This document shows, piece by piece, positions 1 to 6,825 of a stretch of 13,348 nt of DNA. The translations under genes were made by a program, and so were the position numbers. The notes beneath the pieces are model-generated. The model was not told the DNA's origin, ran no database searches, and saw nothing but the letters and a program-made list of their open reading frames with translations. Origin of the DNA: JBAXBF01 sp034429745 (GTDB taxonomy: Bacteria > Chloroflexota > Anaerolineae > Anaerolineales > DRKV01); assembly GCA_034429745.1 (NCBI GenBank), contig DAOUFY010000101.1:1-13348 (forward strand), given 5' to 3'. The stretch's first letter is position 1. Every line of letters begins with the position of its first letter.

Positions 1-2
1 AA

Positions 3-344
3 AAATTCCTCACTCAAACGTCTTACAGTAACCTGTATATTACCGACATCACACTTTACACGTTGGGGCTAATTCTCTTCAAACATCATGGGCATCAAGC
101 GTATGTGCACTTGCTTAATGATATGTTTCAAAAAGGAGAGGCTTGGCGGATTCAACTTTTGATAGAAAACATGAACAAAGTGGTTGAAGTCTCTCAAAAA
201 TATGAGTTAAGCTTTAATGATGCTTATCAATATGTGGCAGCAGAAATATATGGCTTAACTTTAATCAGCTACAATGACGTGTATGACAAAACAGAACGGG
301 GGCGTAAAACCCCCGCTGATATTATTCGTGAAGAGAATTTGTGA
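3..344 (+). CDS. PIN-domain protein, C-terminal part (5' end outside window)
   Basis: The reading frame is open from the first bases of the window to the TGA at 342-344, so the gene starts upstream. An internal TTG at 63 could be mistaken for a start, but the residues before it (LYITDITLYTLG) fit the family, so about 20-30 N-terminal residues are probably missing. The visible part has the PIN-like pattern: an acidic residue in the ITD strand, NDAYQY in a helix, then GLTLISYNDVYD and ERGRKTPADI, where the last acidic residues of the metal site usually lie. PIN proteins are Mg2+-dependent ribonucleases and are often VapC-type toxins. A partner antitoxin, if any, would be upstream and is not visible. 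The family is fairly secure; the toxin role is inference. The stop is 4 bp from the stop of the convergent aldo/keto reductase gene. Confidence 0.72.
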   Translation, partial: KFLTQTSYSNLYITDITLYTLGLILFKHHGHQAYVHLLNDMFQKGEAWRIQLLIENMNKVVEVSQKYELSFNDAYQYVAAEIYGLTLISYNDVYDKTERGRKTPADIIREENL

Positions 345-348
345 TGTA

Positions 349-1332
349 TCACCACATATTGTGCACAGGGTAGCGTATGGTTTTATCATAAATAGCACGG
401 ACTTTCTGCATTACCTCCTCTGAGAGGGGTGGAAAATCTGCTGCTTTTATGTTTTCTAAAGCTTGTTGAGGGCGCTTTGCGCCGGGAATTGCGCAAGATA
501 CAGCATCAAACATGAGAATCCAGCGGAGGGCAAATTGAGTCATGGTCATACCCTCTGGGACAAGCGGACGCAGCTCTTCTACTGCGGCTAAACCAACTTC
601 ATAGTCCACACCGGAGAATGTTTCTCCTTTATCAAACGCTTCTCCATAGCGGTTAAAGTTGCGGTGATCATCTTGGGCAAAGGTAGAATTGGGTTTTAAT
701 TTGCCGGTAAGCAGACCGGATGCTAAAGGAACGCGGGCGAGAATCCCCACTTTTCTTTCCTTTGCTAAAGGAAAGAAAATTTCAGCTGGTCGCTGACGAA
801 AGATATTAAAGATAATTTGCACAGACTGTACATTCGGGTAATCTAGTGCTTTAATAGCTTCTTCAACTTTTTCAACGCTGACTCCGTAATAGCGAATTTT
901 TCCCTGCTTCATTAAGTCATCCAAGATGCCAAAGACCTCAGGTCTGTAATAGACTTCGGTGGGGGGACAATGCAGTTGAACTAAATCTAGGGCATCTGTG
1001 TCTAAATTCTTTAGGCTGCGTTCGATGAATTTGGTGAGGTTTTCGCGATTATAGCCTGAAGCAACATGCGGATCAAGCCGCCGCCCGGCTTTGGTGATAA
1101 TGTAAAAGGGTTCTTTGCGATCGCGGCGCAGTTGAGCTAGCAATCGTTCACTGCGGCCATCGCCATAGACATCGGCTGTATCAAACAGGTTTACTCCATT
1201 GTCTAAAGCGGTGTGCAAAGCAGCGAGAGATTCTTTATCGTCAACAGAGCCCCAGCTGCCGCCAATAGCCCAAGCACCAAAGCTGATGGCGGATACTTTC
1301 CATCCTGTTCTTCCAAATTCACGATATTCCAT
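349..1332 (-). CDS. Aldo/keto reductase
   Basis: This is a complete 327-residue NAD(P)H-dependent oxidoreductase of the aldo/keto reductase superfamily, a cytosolic TIM-barrel enzyme reducing aldehydes or ketones. The catalytic tetrad is visible: Asp51 and Tyr56 (DTADVYG), Lys81 (ITKAGR) and His121 (LVQLHCPP). The N-terminal REFGRTGWKVSAISFGAW and the cofactor-binding IPGAKRPQQALEN near residues 282-294 are typical of the YajO/general-stress-protein-69 type branch. The ATG at 1330-1332 is supported by AAAGGAGAT about 9 bp upstream (complement of 1342-1350). It lies 58 bp downstream of a small lipoprotein-like gene on the same strand and may be cotranscribed with it. The physiological substrate cannot be told from sequence. 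Confidence 0.95.
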   Translation of the reverse strand: MEYREFGRTGWKVSAISFGAWAIGGSWGSVDDKESLAALHTALDNGVNLFDTADVYGDGRSERLLAQLRRDRKEPFYIITKAGRRLDPHVASGYNRENLTKFIERSLKNLDTDALDLVQLHCPPTEVYYRPEVFGILDDLMKQGKIRYYGVSVEKVEEAIKALDYPNVQSVQIIFNIFRQRPAEIFFPLAKERKVGILARVPLASGLLTGKLKPNSTFAQDDHRNFNRYGEAFDKGETFSGVDYEVGLAAVEELRPLVPEGMTMTQFALRWILMFDAVSCAIPGAKRPQQALENIKAADFPPLSEEVMQKVRAIYDKTIRYPVHNMW

Positions 1333-1390
1333 AACAGTAAAATCTCCTTTCTATGCGATAAAAGTCCTCGATATACATATAGTTTTTATT

Positions 1391-1909
1391 TTATCCTTCA
1401 CCATTGATGTTGAAGGAAACAAAGTCCTGAGTGTAAAGATCATAAATGACTTGAAAGAAACAATTGCCACCATCCATAACGACTAGAGGATCTTTACGCC
1501 AATCCACTTCAAAAGCTTGGCAGAAAAAGTTGCCGTAAAGCAACCGATGATCATTGATAATGGCGCCGGCGTATTGACGTTTATACTCTTTTAGGGGCAT
1601 AAGCGTGTTTGGTGGTAGTTCTTCAATGTAAGCCTTGATGTTATCCTCCATTTCTAAGATATCTTCTTCCGTTGGAGTCCAAGAGTTTGTGATTCTTTCT
1701 CCATTTAGGGAGTAAATAAAATCGGAGGCTTGTTCTTGAGGAACGATTACGGCTTCAAAGTCGGAAACTTGCAGCGAGCTATAACCGCGGGTTAATAGGG
1801 CTGCAGGTGTTGCATATAATTGACTCAAGACAAATGAGGTAAAGCGGCAAGCGCCGCTTGACATTGTAATGACTAAGATTATACCGAGGAAAAGTTTATT
1901 AGGTTTCAT
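1391..1909 (-). CDS. Small secreted/lipoprotein-like protein of unknown function
   Basis: The 172-residue protein begins with a signal-like segment: Lys2 and Lys5, a hydrophobic core (LFLGIILVITM) and SSGAC at 17-21. Cys21 could be lipidated, but Ser instead of Leu at -3 makes the lipobox imperfect, so a cleaved or anchored export signal is also possible. The mature part has a segment WTPTEEDILEMEDN (77-90), then INDHRLLYGNFFC and a C-terminal VVMDGGNCFFQVIYD with Cys130 and Cys150. This C-terminal pattern recalls a family of uncharacterised bacterial, often Chloroflexota, proteins; no function is known to me. There is no Shine-Dalgarno sequence before the ATG, but an extended -10 box lies directly upstream, suggesting leaderless translation. 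It is probably the first gene of a two-gene unit with the aldo/keto reductase. Confidence 0.75.
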   Translation of the reverse strand: MKPNKLFLGIILVITMSSGACRFTSFVLSQLYATPAALLTRGYSSLQVSDFEAVIVPQEQASDFIYSLNGERITNSWTPTEEDILEMEDNIKAYIEELPPNTLMPLKEYKRQYAGAIINDHRLLYGNFFCQAFEVDWRKDPLVVMDGGNCFFQVIYDLYTQDFVSFNINGEG

Positions 1910-1916
1910 TTATCTT

Positions 1917-1925
1917 ATTATAGCA
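1917..1925 (-). promoter_or_regulatory. Extended -10 promoter directly upstream of the lipoprotein-like gene
   Basis: On the minus strand TGC-TATAAT occupies 1925-1917: a perfect -10 hexamer with the extended TGn motif. The expected start point about 7 nt downstream is around 1910, next to the ATG at 1909, so the mRNA would be nearly leaderless. No good -35 lies at 16-18 bp (CTGTCT at 17); a TTGACA lies too far upstream (27-bp spacer). Confidence 0.55.
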
Positions 1926-2131
1926 TATTGTGCATAGTCAGACAGCATTTGTCAAATTATTCAGCTAAGGTTGAAGTAAAAGGTTGGAATCTTGAAAACC
2001 ACAGATTTCATCGAAGGGGTTGAATATAGATATGGTATGTATAAGCAGTCTGCCGAATGCTCTAGAGTTGACTTTTGACTTCGTGATGGCATTGTCTCAC
2101 CTTTGGGCTGAATGTCAGATTCTAGGAGTGA

Positions 2132-3322
2132 TTAGGGTTTTACGGCGCTAATCAGGGCAGAAAACAACGTACCCGATTCAATTTGAGATATAGATAAGCT
2201 GCTTTCTCCGATAGGCTTAATATGGATGTTGATGAACCCCTGTTCTTGTAGGGCTTGTTTACATTCATCTATGGTTAAAGCGCCGCCAGCACAGGAAGCC
2301 CATACCAAAGGATCCTGACGCAGGTGAGATGGGATCTCTTTTTTGCTTAATACATCTGAAATTGCCAATCTTCCTCCTCGTTTCAGTACTCGAGCCATTT
2401 CTTTAAATGCTGCCGGCTTGTTTAAAGAGAGATTGAGCACACAATTGGAAATAATTACGTCTATTGATGCATCCTCAACAGGCAAATCTTCTAAGTATCC
2501 TTGGCGGAACTCCACTTGGGTAAAGCCTAAACGAGCGGCCTCTTTTTGAGCGCGCTGGAGCATAGCAGGTGTCATATCTACCCCTATGACTTTACCTTCT
2601 TTACCCACTTTATTAGCCGCCAGAAAGCAATCCAAGCCAGCACCGGAACCAAGGTCTAAAACAACTTCACCGGCTTTTAGATTGGCAAAAGATATCGGAT
2701 CACCGCAGCCAAAAGAACAATTGGCTAAGTCTTGCGGAAGCTCAGCAAGAAGGTTGAAATCATAGAAACTTTTAGAAGGCGAAGAACAGCAAGGGGAGGC
2801 AGCCGTAATGCGTTCTGTATAGTAATTTTTTATTTCAGAGCGCATATCAATGCTATCTGATCGTTGGGCAGATTTACTGTCAGCATGGTCTAGTGAGAGC
2901 ATCATCACCAGTGCTGATTGGGGACAAGCTGATGTAAATTCCACGGATCGTTTTACTTCGGGGGGAACTTGGCTTCTTTCGATATCTGTAAAGTTAAAAT
3001 GTTTGATAAAAAAGTCATGAGCTGTTTGAGTGAGCAAATATATTTGCTTTACTTGCAAGGTTTCAGCTAAATCTAAAGCCGATTTGACCAGTTGTTTGCC
3101 GATGCCCAAACCGCGTAGAGAAGGATCAACAGCAAGGGAACGCAATAGCGCATAAGAACCATAATGTTCTAAAGCAACGCAACCGCTAAAGCGATGATTG
3201 AAATAAGCTACTAATGTGTTAGATAGATGGTCTTCTAAGCCGGCTTGGGTTAAACCATTTTGCTCCAGCATAGCAAGAACCAAGGGGAAATTTTCTGGTG
3301 CAACTTTTTGGATGTGAATCAT
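2132..3322 (-). CDS. arsM: ArsN2-type GNAT acetyltransferase fused to arsenite methyltransferase ArsM
   Basis: The 396-residue protein joins two enzymes. Residues 1-145 are a GNAT domain of the ArsN2 type: LLRSLAVDPSLRGLGIGKQL (59-78, acetyl-CoA loop R70-GLGIG), YLLTQTAHDFF and CPQSALVMML. Residues 160-396 are an ArsM-type SAM-dependent methyltransferase: motif I VLDLGSGAG (221-229), SFGCGDP with Cys206, SNC with Cys294 and ASC with Cys344. These three match the cysteines that ArsM enzymes use for As(III) binding and redox; Cys178/179 or Cys202 could supply the fourth. ArsM methylates As(III) to mono-, di- and trimethyl species; ArsN-type proteins acetylate amino-containing organoarsenicals such as arsinothricin or related compounds. 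The chosen ATG at 3320-3322 follows GGAGGT by 7 nt. The frame runs open further upstream into arsR (to 3424), but that extension is Lys/Tyr/Ile-rich, unlike the family and lacks a ribosome binding site. It lies 73 bp after arsR. Confidence 0.92.
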   Translation of the reverse strand: MIHIQKVAPENFPLVLAMLEQNGLTQAGLEDHLSNTLVAYFNHRFSGCVALEHYGSYALLRSLAVDPSLRGLGIGKQLVKSALDLAETLQVKQIYLLTQTAHDFFIKHFNFTDIERSQVPPEVKRSVEFTSACPQSALVMMLSLDHADSKSAQRSDSIDMRSEIKNYYTERITAASPCCSSPSKSFYDFNLLAELPQDLANCSFGCGDPISFANLKAGEVVLDLGSGAGLDCFLAANKVGKEGKVIGVDMTPAMLQRAQKEAARLGFTQVEFRQGYLEDLPVEDASIDVIISNCVLNLSLNKPAAFKEMARVLKRGGRLAISDVLSKKEIPSHLRQDPLVWASCAGGALTIDECKQALQEQGFINIHIKPIGESSLSISQIESGTLFSALISAVKP

Positions 3323-3339
3323 TTTGAGAACCTCCATTG

Positions 3340-3364
3340 TTGAATATATATAGATAGATATCAA
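3340..3364. promoter_or_regulatory. Imperfect inverted repeat before arsM (possible ArsR operator)
   Basis: Between arsR and the fused arsM, TTGAATAT and ATATCAA form an imperfect inverted repeat around an AT-rich centre (ATATAGATAG). ArsR-family repressors bind AT-rich dyads. A second site between the genes would allow separate control or an internal promoter for arsM. The assignment rests on symmetry only. Confidence 0.3.
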
Positions 3365-3395
3365 TATGACATTGAAAAAAATATAAAAATACTCC

Positions 3396-3692
3396 TTAAA
3401 TTTTTTTCTCAACTTGAGGAGCAAAGATGGCTTTCAGTTCTCCACAACAGAAAGCCACCATTTCTTGATTGAGCGTGTAATAGGTATATTTGCCTTCGGT
3501 ACGGGTTTTTACTAACCCAGCATCTTTGAGTATTGCCAGATGATGTGAGACAGTAGGTTGAGTAACCCCCACAGCTGCGGCAATTTCATTGACATGCAGC
3601 CATTGACAGCAACAGATTTTCATTATTTGTTGGCGGGTGGCATCGGCAATAGCTTTACTGAAAATTACTGGATCAGGTGTATTATTTATCAT
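3396..3692 (-). CDS. arsR: ArsR-family arsenic-responsive repressor
   Basis: This 98-residue protein is a compact winged-helix ArsR/SmtB repressor. The recognition helix and wing are clear: EIAAAVGVTQPTVSHHLAIL (36-55), then DAGLVKTRTEGKYTYYTL. Cys27-Cys28-Cys29 (ICCCQWL) lie at the start of the DNA-binding fold, near where E. coli ArsR carries its CVCDLC As(III) site, and a vicinal pair Cys82-Cys83 (FCCGEL) sits in the C-terminal helix. Vicinal C-terminal cysteines are known in ArsR variants that sense As(III) or methylarsenite. It is the first gene of a unit with the ArsN2-ArsM fusion and presumably represses it until trivalent arsenic binds. The ATG at 3690-3692 has only a weak AGAAGA ribosome site upstream. 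The protein ends in a basic tail (EKKI). Confidence 0.93.
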   Translation of the reverse strand: MINNTPDPVIFSKAIADATRQQIMKICCCQWLHVNEIAAAVGVTQPTVSHHLAILKDAGLVKTRTEGKYTYYTLNQEMVAFCCGELKAIFAPQVEKKI

Positions 3693-3724
3693 ATAGATAA
3701 TCTTCTATTTGAAAGAATTCTATT
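3693..3724. promoter_or_regulatory. Candidate ArsR operator over the arsR start
   Basis: ATAGA (3693-3697) and TCTAT (3704-3708) form a dyad with a 6-bp centre between the -10 box and the arsR start codon. TTCTATT also occurs twice as a direct repeat (3703-3709 and 3718-3724), the second copy overlapping the -10 box. A repressor bound here would block initiation. The ATAGAT string also occurs in the arsR-arsM gap (3352-3357 region). Confidence 0.4.
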
Positions 3725-3745
3725 CATAAAAGAGTAATTTGTCAA
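3717..3745 (-). promoter_or_regulatory. arsR promoter (TTGACA-17-TAGAAT)
   Basis: On the minus strand a perfect -35 TTGACA (3745-3740), a 17-bp spacer and -10 TAGAAT (3722-3717) predict a start near 3710, giving an 18-nt leader to the arsR ATG at 3692. This is the best sigma70-type promoter of the left half. Confidence 0.8.
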
Positions 3746-3856
3746 TACCAATTAGAAAGAATGGTGAAGAACAGTATATAGCGGGTAAAATAGATAAAGA
3801 AAAGAGCAGGAACGGAAAAAAACCTCTTAATTTTTTTGACACTCTTGAATTATTTC

Positions 3857-3885
3857 TTTACAAAACTGCAGCAATCTAGTAAAAT
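3857..3885 (+). promoter_or_regulatory. rpsT promoter (TTTACA-17-TAAAAT)
   Basis: TTTACA at 3857-3862, a 17-bp spacer and TAAAAT at 3880-3885 predict a start near 3892 and a leader of about 68 nt before rpsT. A second TTGACA at 3836-3841 has only a poor -10 partner. Confidence 0.7.
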
Positions 3886-3892
3886 ACTTGTT

Positions 3893-3905
3893 CCACTTCA
3901 TGTGG
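3893..3905 (+). other. Small hairpin in the rpsT leader
   Basis: CCAC-TTCAT-GTGG forms a 4-bp stem with a 5-nt loop immediately after the predicted transcription start. S20 represses its own translation in some bacteria, so leader structure may matter here, but the stem is short and no S20-binding element was identified. Confidence 0.25.
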
Positions 3906-3959
3906 TGATGAAAAGGTATTTCGTTTTGAATTATTGATAGACTATGTTGGAGGTTAGTT

Positions 3960-4235
3960 TTGGCAAACACAAAATCTGCAATTAAAAGAATACGGCAAAA
4001 TGAGAAGCGACGCTTGCGCAACCGCATGGTGAAGAGTAAGACGCGTACATATATTAAAAAAGCAATCAAAGTTATTGAAAGCAAAGATTTGGAAGCGGCG
4101 AAAGCAGCGGCACTAACTGCAATTAAAGCGTTGGATAAAGCGGCAGAAAAGGGGGTTTTGCATAAGAATAACGCAGCCCGACGCAAAAGCCGCTTAATGA
4201 GACGGTTAGCGCGTGCTCAAAAAGGACTGAGCTAA
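3960..4235 (+). CDS. rpsT: 30S ribosomal protein S20
   Basis: The 91-residue basic protein matches S20 along its length: ANTKSAIKRIRQNEKRRLRN at the N-terminus and the Lys/Arg-rich end HKNNAARRKSRLMRRL. S20 is a three-helix primary binding protein of the 16S rRNA 5' domain. The start is TTG at 3960-3962, fixed by the family N-terminus and by GGAGGT 6 nt upstream; no in-frame ATG fits. The weak start codon recalls E. coli rpsT, where a UUG start takes part in S20 translational control. It has its own promoter and is followed by a hairpin before argS, so partial read-through into the argS operon is possible. Length is normal for the family (about 85-90). Confidence 0.97.
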   Translation: MANTKSAIKRIRQNEKRRLRNRMVKSKTRTYIKKAIKVIESKDLEAAKAAALTAIKALDKAAEKGVLHKNNAARRKSRLMRRLARAQKGLS

Positions 4236-4261
4236 ATAACCCAATGGACGAGATGATTTTA

Positions 4262-4289
4262 AGCGGGAGACGCGGTATTGACTCCCGCT
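4262..4289 (+). terminator. Hairpin between rpsT and argS (partial terminator or attenuator)
   Basis: AGCGGGAG (4262-4269) and CTCCCGCT (4282-4289) form a perfect 8-bp GC-rich stem with a 12-nt loop. The following ATTCTTGTGTTT is only moderately T-rich, so termination may be incomplete. It starts 26 bp after the rpsT stop and ends 22 bp before the argS start. Confidence 0.5.
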
Positions 4290-4311
4290 ATTCTTGTGTT
4301 TAAGAGGCGCT

Positions 4312-6102
4312 ATGTTTTTTTGGGAACAGCAAACTATTGAGGAAATTATAGGGCAGTATTGCAGTAATCAGCTTGGTATATCCTTTTCGCCCAACCTTTT
4401 TAAGTGGGTACCTATACCTTTTACTGGTGAATGGGGTATTTCTACTTCATTTTTTCAATTAGCTGCAACTGAAGTTAAGCAGAAAAATAGCGGCGCGGTT
4501 GTTGCTCAAAGAGCACAGGAAATTGGAACAGCAGTTGCTCAGCTTCTGGAAGATCACTTTGCGAAACGGGAAGTCAACCCTTTTCAACGAATTGAAGCCG
4601 TAAAAGGGTATTTAAATTTGTATTATTCTACTCCCCTCTATAGCCGTCTGGTTGTAGATGCAGTGCTTGATCAGGGCAAGAGTTACGGCAGCGCAGCTTC
4701 TAATGGGCAGCGCATAATGGTAGAGTATTCTCAGCCAAATACGCATAAAGCCTTTCATGTAGGTCATCTGCGCAATGTGATTTTGGGGGACGCAGTATGT
4801 AATATTCTCCAAGCTGCTGGGTATGAAGTAATCCGCGCTAATTATATTGGAGATATTGGCTTGCATGTCATTAAGTGGCTGTGGAATTATATGAAATACC
4901 ATAATGGCGAAGAGCCTGGTTCTGATCTAACGCGGTGGATGGGTGATATATATGCTGAAGCTGATCGGCGTTTGGAAGAAGACCCAACCCTTGATGCGGA
5001 AGTGCGCGCGTTGTTTGCGCGTTGGGATAGACGCGACCCTGAAGTAGTTGCGTTGTGGGAAAAGACTCGCCGCTGGTCAATGGAAGGTTTTGAACAGATA
5101 TACCGCCGTCTGAGAACCCATTTTGATGTTATATATTATGAAAGCGAAGTGGAAGAGCCGGGCAAGGAATTGGTGGAGGAGCTTATTCAGCGCGGCTTAG
5201 CTATTGATGAAAGACCAGCGGGCCCTGTTGTTGTGAAACTCGATGAAATCCTCGGTTTGCAGAAAGAAACTTACCGCGTACTGGTTGTACTGCGTTCGGA
5301 TGGCACATCCTTATATTCCACTAAGGATTTAGCGTTAGCCATTAAAAAGTTCGAACAATTTCCATTAGATCGCTCGATTTATGTGATTGATGTTCGTCAA
5401 TCTTTATACCTTAAGCAAATCTATAAGACGCTAGAGCTGATGGGATATGAATGGGCAAAACGCTGCGTTCACTTGGCATACGAACTGGTGAATTTGCCGG
5501 GCAACGTAACAATGTCCTCGCGGGAAGGAACAGTGGTGTTGCTGGAGGACTTGCTGCGCGAAGCGCATCAGCGTGCTTTGGAAATTGTACGCGAGAAAAA
5601 TCCTGCCCTTACAGCGGAGGAGATGAACATAGTCGCTGAACAAGTAGCACTTGGTGCAGTAAAGTATCCCATGCTGGCGCGTGAAAATATTCGGATAGCG
5701 ACTTTTGATTGGCAGAGCGCGTTGGATTTCAATGGACAAGCTGCTCCTTACATTCAATATGCCCATGTGCGCGCCAACAGTATTTTGAGAAAAGTTGAGG
5801 GTGGGTTGCCGGCTTCACTGTTGCCGCAGCATGAATTGGACCCAACCGAGGTGCAATTAGTTGACTGGATCTCGCGTTTGCCGCAAGAAATTCAGCGCGC
5901 CGCTCAAGAATATAAGCCTCTGCTACTGGCTACGCTGGGGTATGAGCTAGCGCGTTCCTTTAATGATTTTTATCAAGCTTGCCCGGTATTGAAAGCTGAT
6001 CCTGAAGTGAAAAGTTTTCGCATTCGGCTGGTTGCGGCGGCTAAACAAACGCTGTCAAATATTTTATCCATTTTAGGTATTCCTGCCCCAGAAATAATGT
6101 GA
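4312..6102 (+). CDS. argS: Arginyl-tRNA synthetase
   Basis: A 596-residue class Ia aminoacyl-tRNA synthetase that charges tRNA-Arg with arginine using ATP. The HIGH-type motif is HVGHLRN (149-155), preceded by the ArgRS signature VEYSQPNTHKAF. The KMSKS-equivalent loop is MSSREGTVV (401-409), which lacks the canonical second Lys, as is usual in ArgRS. The C-terminal DALR anticodon-binding domain starts around YIQYAHVRANSIL (480-492) and ends in a typical LGIPAPEIM. The ATG at 4312 was chosen over an in-frame TTG at 4294 because the TTG would add CLRGA-like residues, has no ribosome site and abuts the hairpin; AGAGG lies 4 nt before the ATG. It heads a run of closely spaced genes (next gap 18 bp). 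Confidence 0.96.
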   Translation: MFFWEQQTIEEIIGQYCSNQLGISFSPNLFKWVPIPFTGEWGISTSFFQLAATEVKQKNSGAVVAQRAQEIGTAVAQLLEDHFAKREVNPFQRIEAVKGYLNLYYSTPLYSRLVVDAVLDQGKSYGSAASNGQRIMVEYSQPNTHKAFHVGHLRNVILGDAVCNILQAAGYEVIRANYIGDIGLHVIKWLWNYMKYHNGEEPGSDLTRWMGDIYAEADRRLEEDPTLDAEVRALFARWDRRDPEVVALWEKTRRWSMEGFEQIYRRLRTHFDVIYYESEVEEPGKELVEELIQRGLAIDERPAGPVVVKLDEILGLQKETYRVLVVLRSDGTSLYSTKDLALAIKKFEQFPLDRSIYVIDVRQSLYLKQIYKTLELMGYEWAKRCVHLAYELVNLPGNVTMSSREGTVVLLEDLLREAHQRALEIVREKNPALTAEEMNIVAEQVALGAVKYPMLARENIRIATFDWQSALDFNGQAAPYIQYAHVRANSILRKVEGGLPASLLPQHELDPTEVQLVDWISRLPQEIQRAAQEYKPLLLATLGYELARSFNDFYQACPVLKADPEVKSFRIRLVAAAKQTLSNILSILGIPAPEIM

Positions 6103-6120
6103 GCGTTAGATGATTACGAT

Positions 6121-6825
6121 ATGATTGTCGTCCTCATTTGTGCAGACATTGAATGGAAGATCCTTCTGCGATACTTCCCCTCTGCGGTTTTATTTACTTC
6201 ATTATTAGGAGAATGGTTTGAAAGTAAAATATCCAGCCAACAGGTTGTATTTTTTCATGGCGGTTGGGGAAAGATTCATAGTGCTTCATCAACCCAATAT
6301 TGTATCGAGCATTGGCAGCCTTCCTTAGTTATCAATTTAGGCACCTGCGGAGGTATTCAGGGAAGATCTACTGTTGGTGAATTAATTTTGGCGGCCCGCA
6401 CGATTGTATATGATATATTCGAACAAATGGGTGATCCGCAAGAAGCTATCCAATTTTATACAACAACGTTGGATCTTTATGGATTGGAGCTGAGCCGGTT
6501 TCCTCAGTTGAGGCATGCAACCATTGTAAGTGCGGATCGTGATTTAGCAGCTGCAGAATTAGAGGATTTAGTTCATCATTATGACGCAGTAGCTGGGGAT
6601 TGGGAATCGGGTTCGATCGCTTTTGTCGCTAGAAGAAACAAGATCCCCTGTATGATTTTAAGGGGAGTTTCAGATGTTGTAGGAGAAACGGGAAGCGCGG
6701 CATACCGCAATATCCTCTACTTTGAAAAAAATGCCGAACGAGTAATGAAAGATCTAATAGATTTACTGCCGCAGATCATTAGCAATATAAAGATAAACCA
6801 CAAGCAGAAAGAAAGAAATATATGA
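6121..6825 (+). CDS. Nucleoside phosphorylase/MTAN-family nucleosidase
   Basis: A 234-residue member of the PNP/UDP phosphorylase superfamily, which cleaves N-glycosidic bonds of nucleosides. Visible features are the N-terminal strand ending in an acidic residue (Glu11, like the catalytic Glu12 of E. coli MTA/SAH nucleosidase), the glycine loop NLGTCGGI (72-79), the ribose-binding GDWESGSIAFVA (159-170) with Glu162, and LRGVSDVVGE (180-189) with Asp185 as the likely base-protonating acid. The usual Met-Glu pair is Trp-Glu here, which weakens a confident substrate call. Candidates are MTA/SAH nucleosidase or futalosine hydrolase. The ATG at 6121 has no clear Shine-Dalgarno sequence; translation may couple to argS, which ends 18 bp upstream. 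Its last four bases overlap the tex start (ATGA), so the two are translationally coupled. The tail (KINHKQKERNI) is family-atypical. Confidence 0.82.
   Translation: MIVVLICADIEWKILLRYFPSAVLFTSLLGEWFESKISSQQVVFFHGGWGKIHSASSTQYCIEHWQPSLVINLGTCGGIQGRSTVGELILAARTIVYDIFEQMGDPQEAIQFYTTTLDLYGLELSRFPQLRHATIVSADRDLAAAELEDLVHHYDAVAGDWESGSIAFVARRNKIPCMILRGVSDVVGETGSAAYRNILYFEKNAERVMKDLIDLLPQIISNIKINHKQKERNI

Noticed and set aside
297..315. Hairpin CGGGGG-CGTAAAA-CCCCCG in the PIN gene
   Set aside because: It lies within coding sequence for a conserved ERGRKTP motif, 27 bp before the stop, with no T-tract after it.
1910..2131. Gap between the lipoprotein-like gene and arsM searched for a small gene or terminator
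   Set aside because: Apart from the -10 box at 1917-1925, no ORF with a ribosome site, no strong hairpin and no tRNA-like fold was seen.
3323..3424. Open frame extending arsM 34 codons upstream into arsR
   Set aside because: The extension is Lys/Tyr/Ile-rich, unlike GNAT N-termini, overlaps arsR, and a good GGAGGT lies before the ATG at 3322.
3827..4186. Minus-strand 119-codon frame opposite rpsT
   Set aside because: Antisense to S20, with no family resemblance; composition reflects the Lys/Ala-rich S20 codons.
4294..4311. Alternative TTG start for argS
   Set aside because: No ribosome site at usable distance and it abuts the hairpin; the ATG at 4312 has AGAGG upstream.
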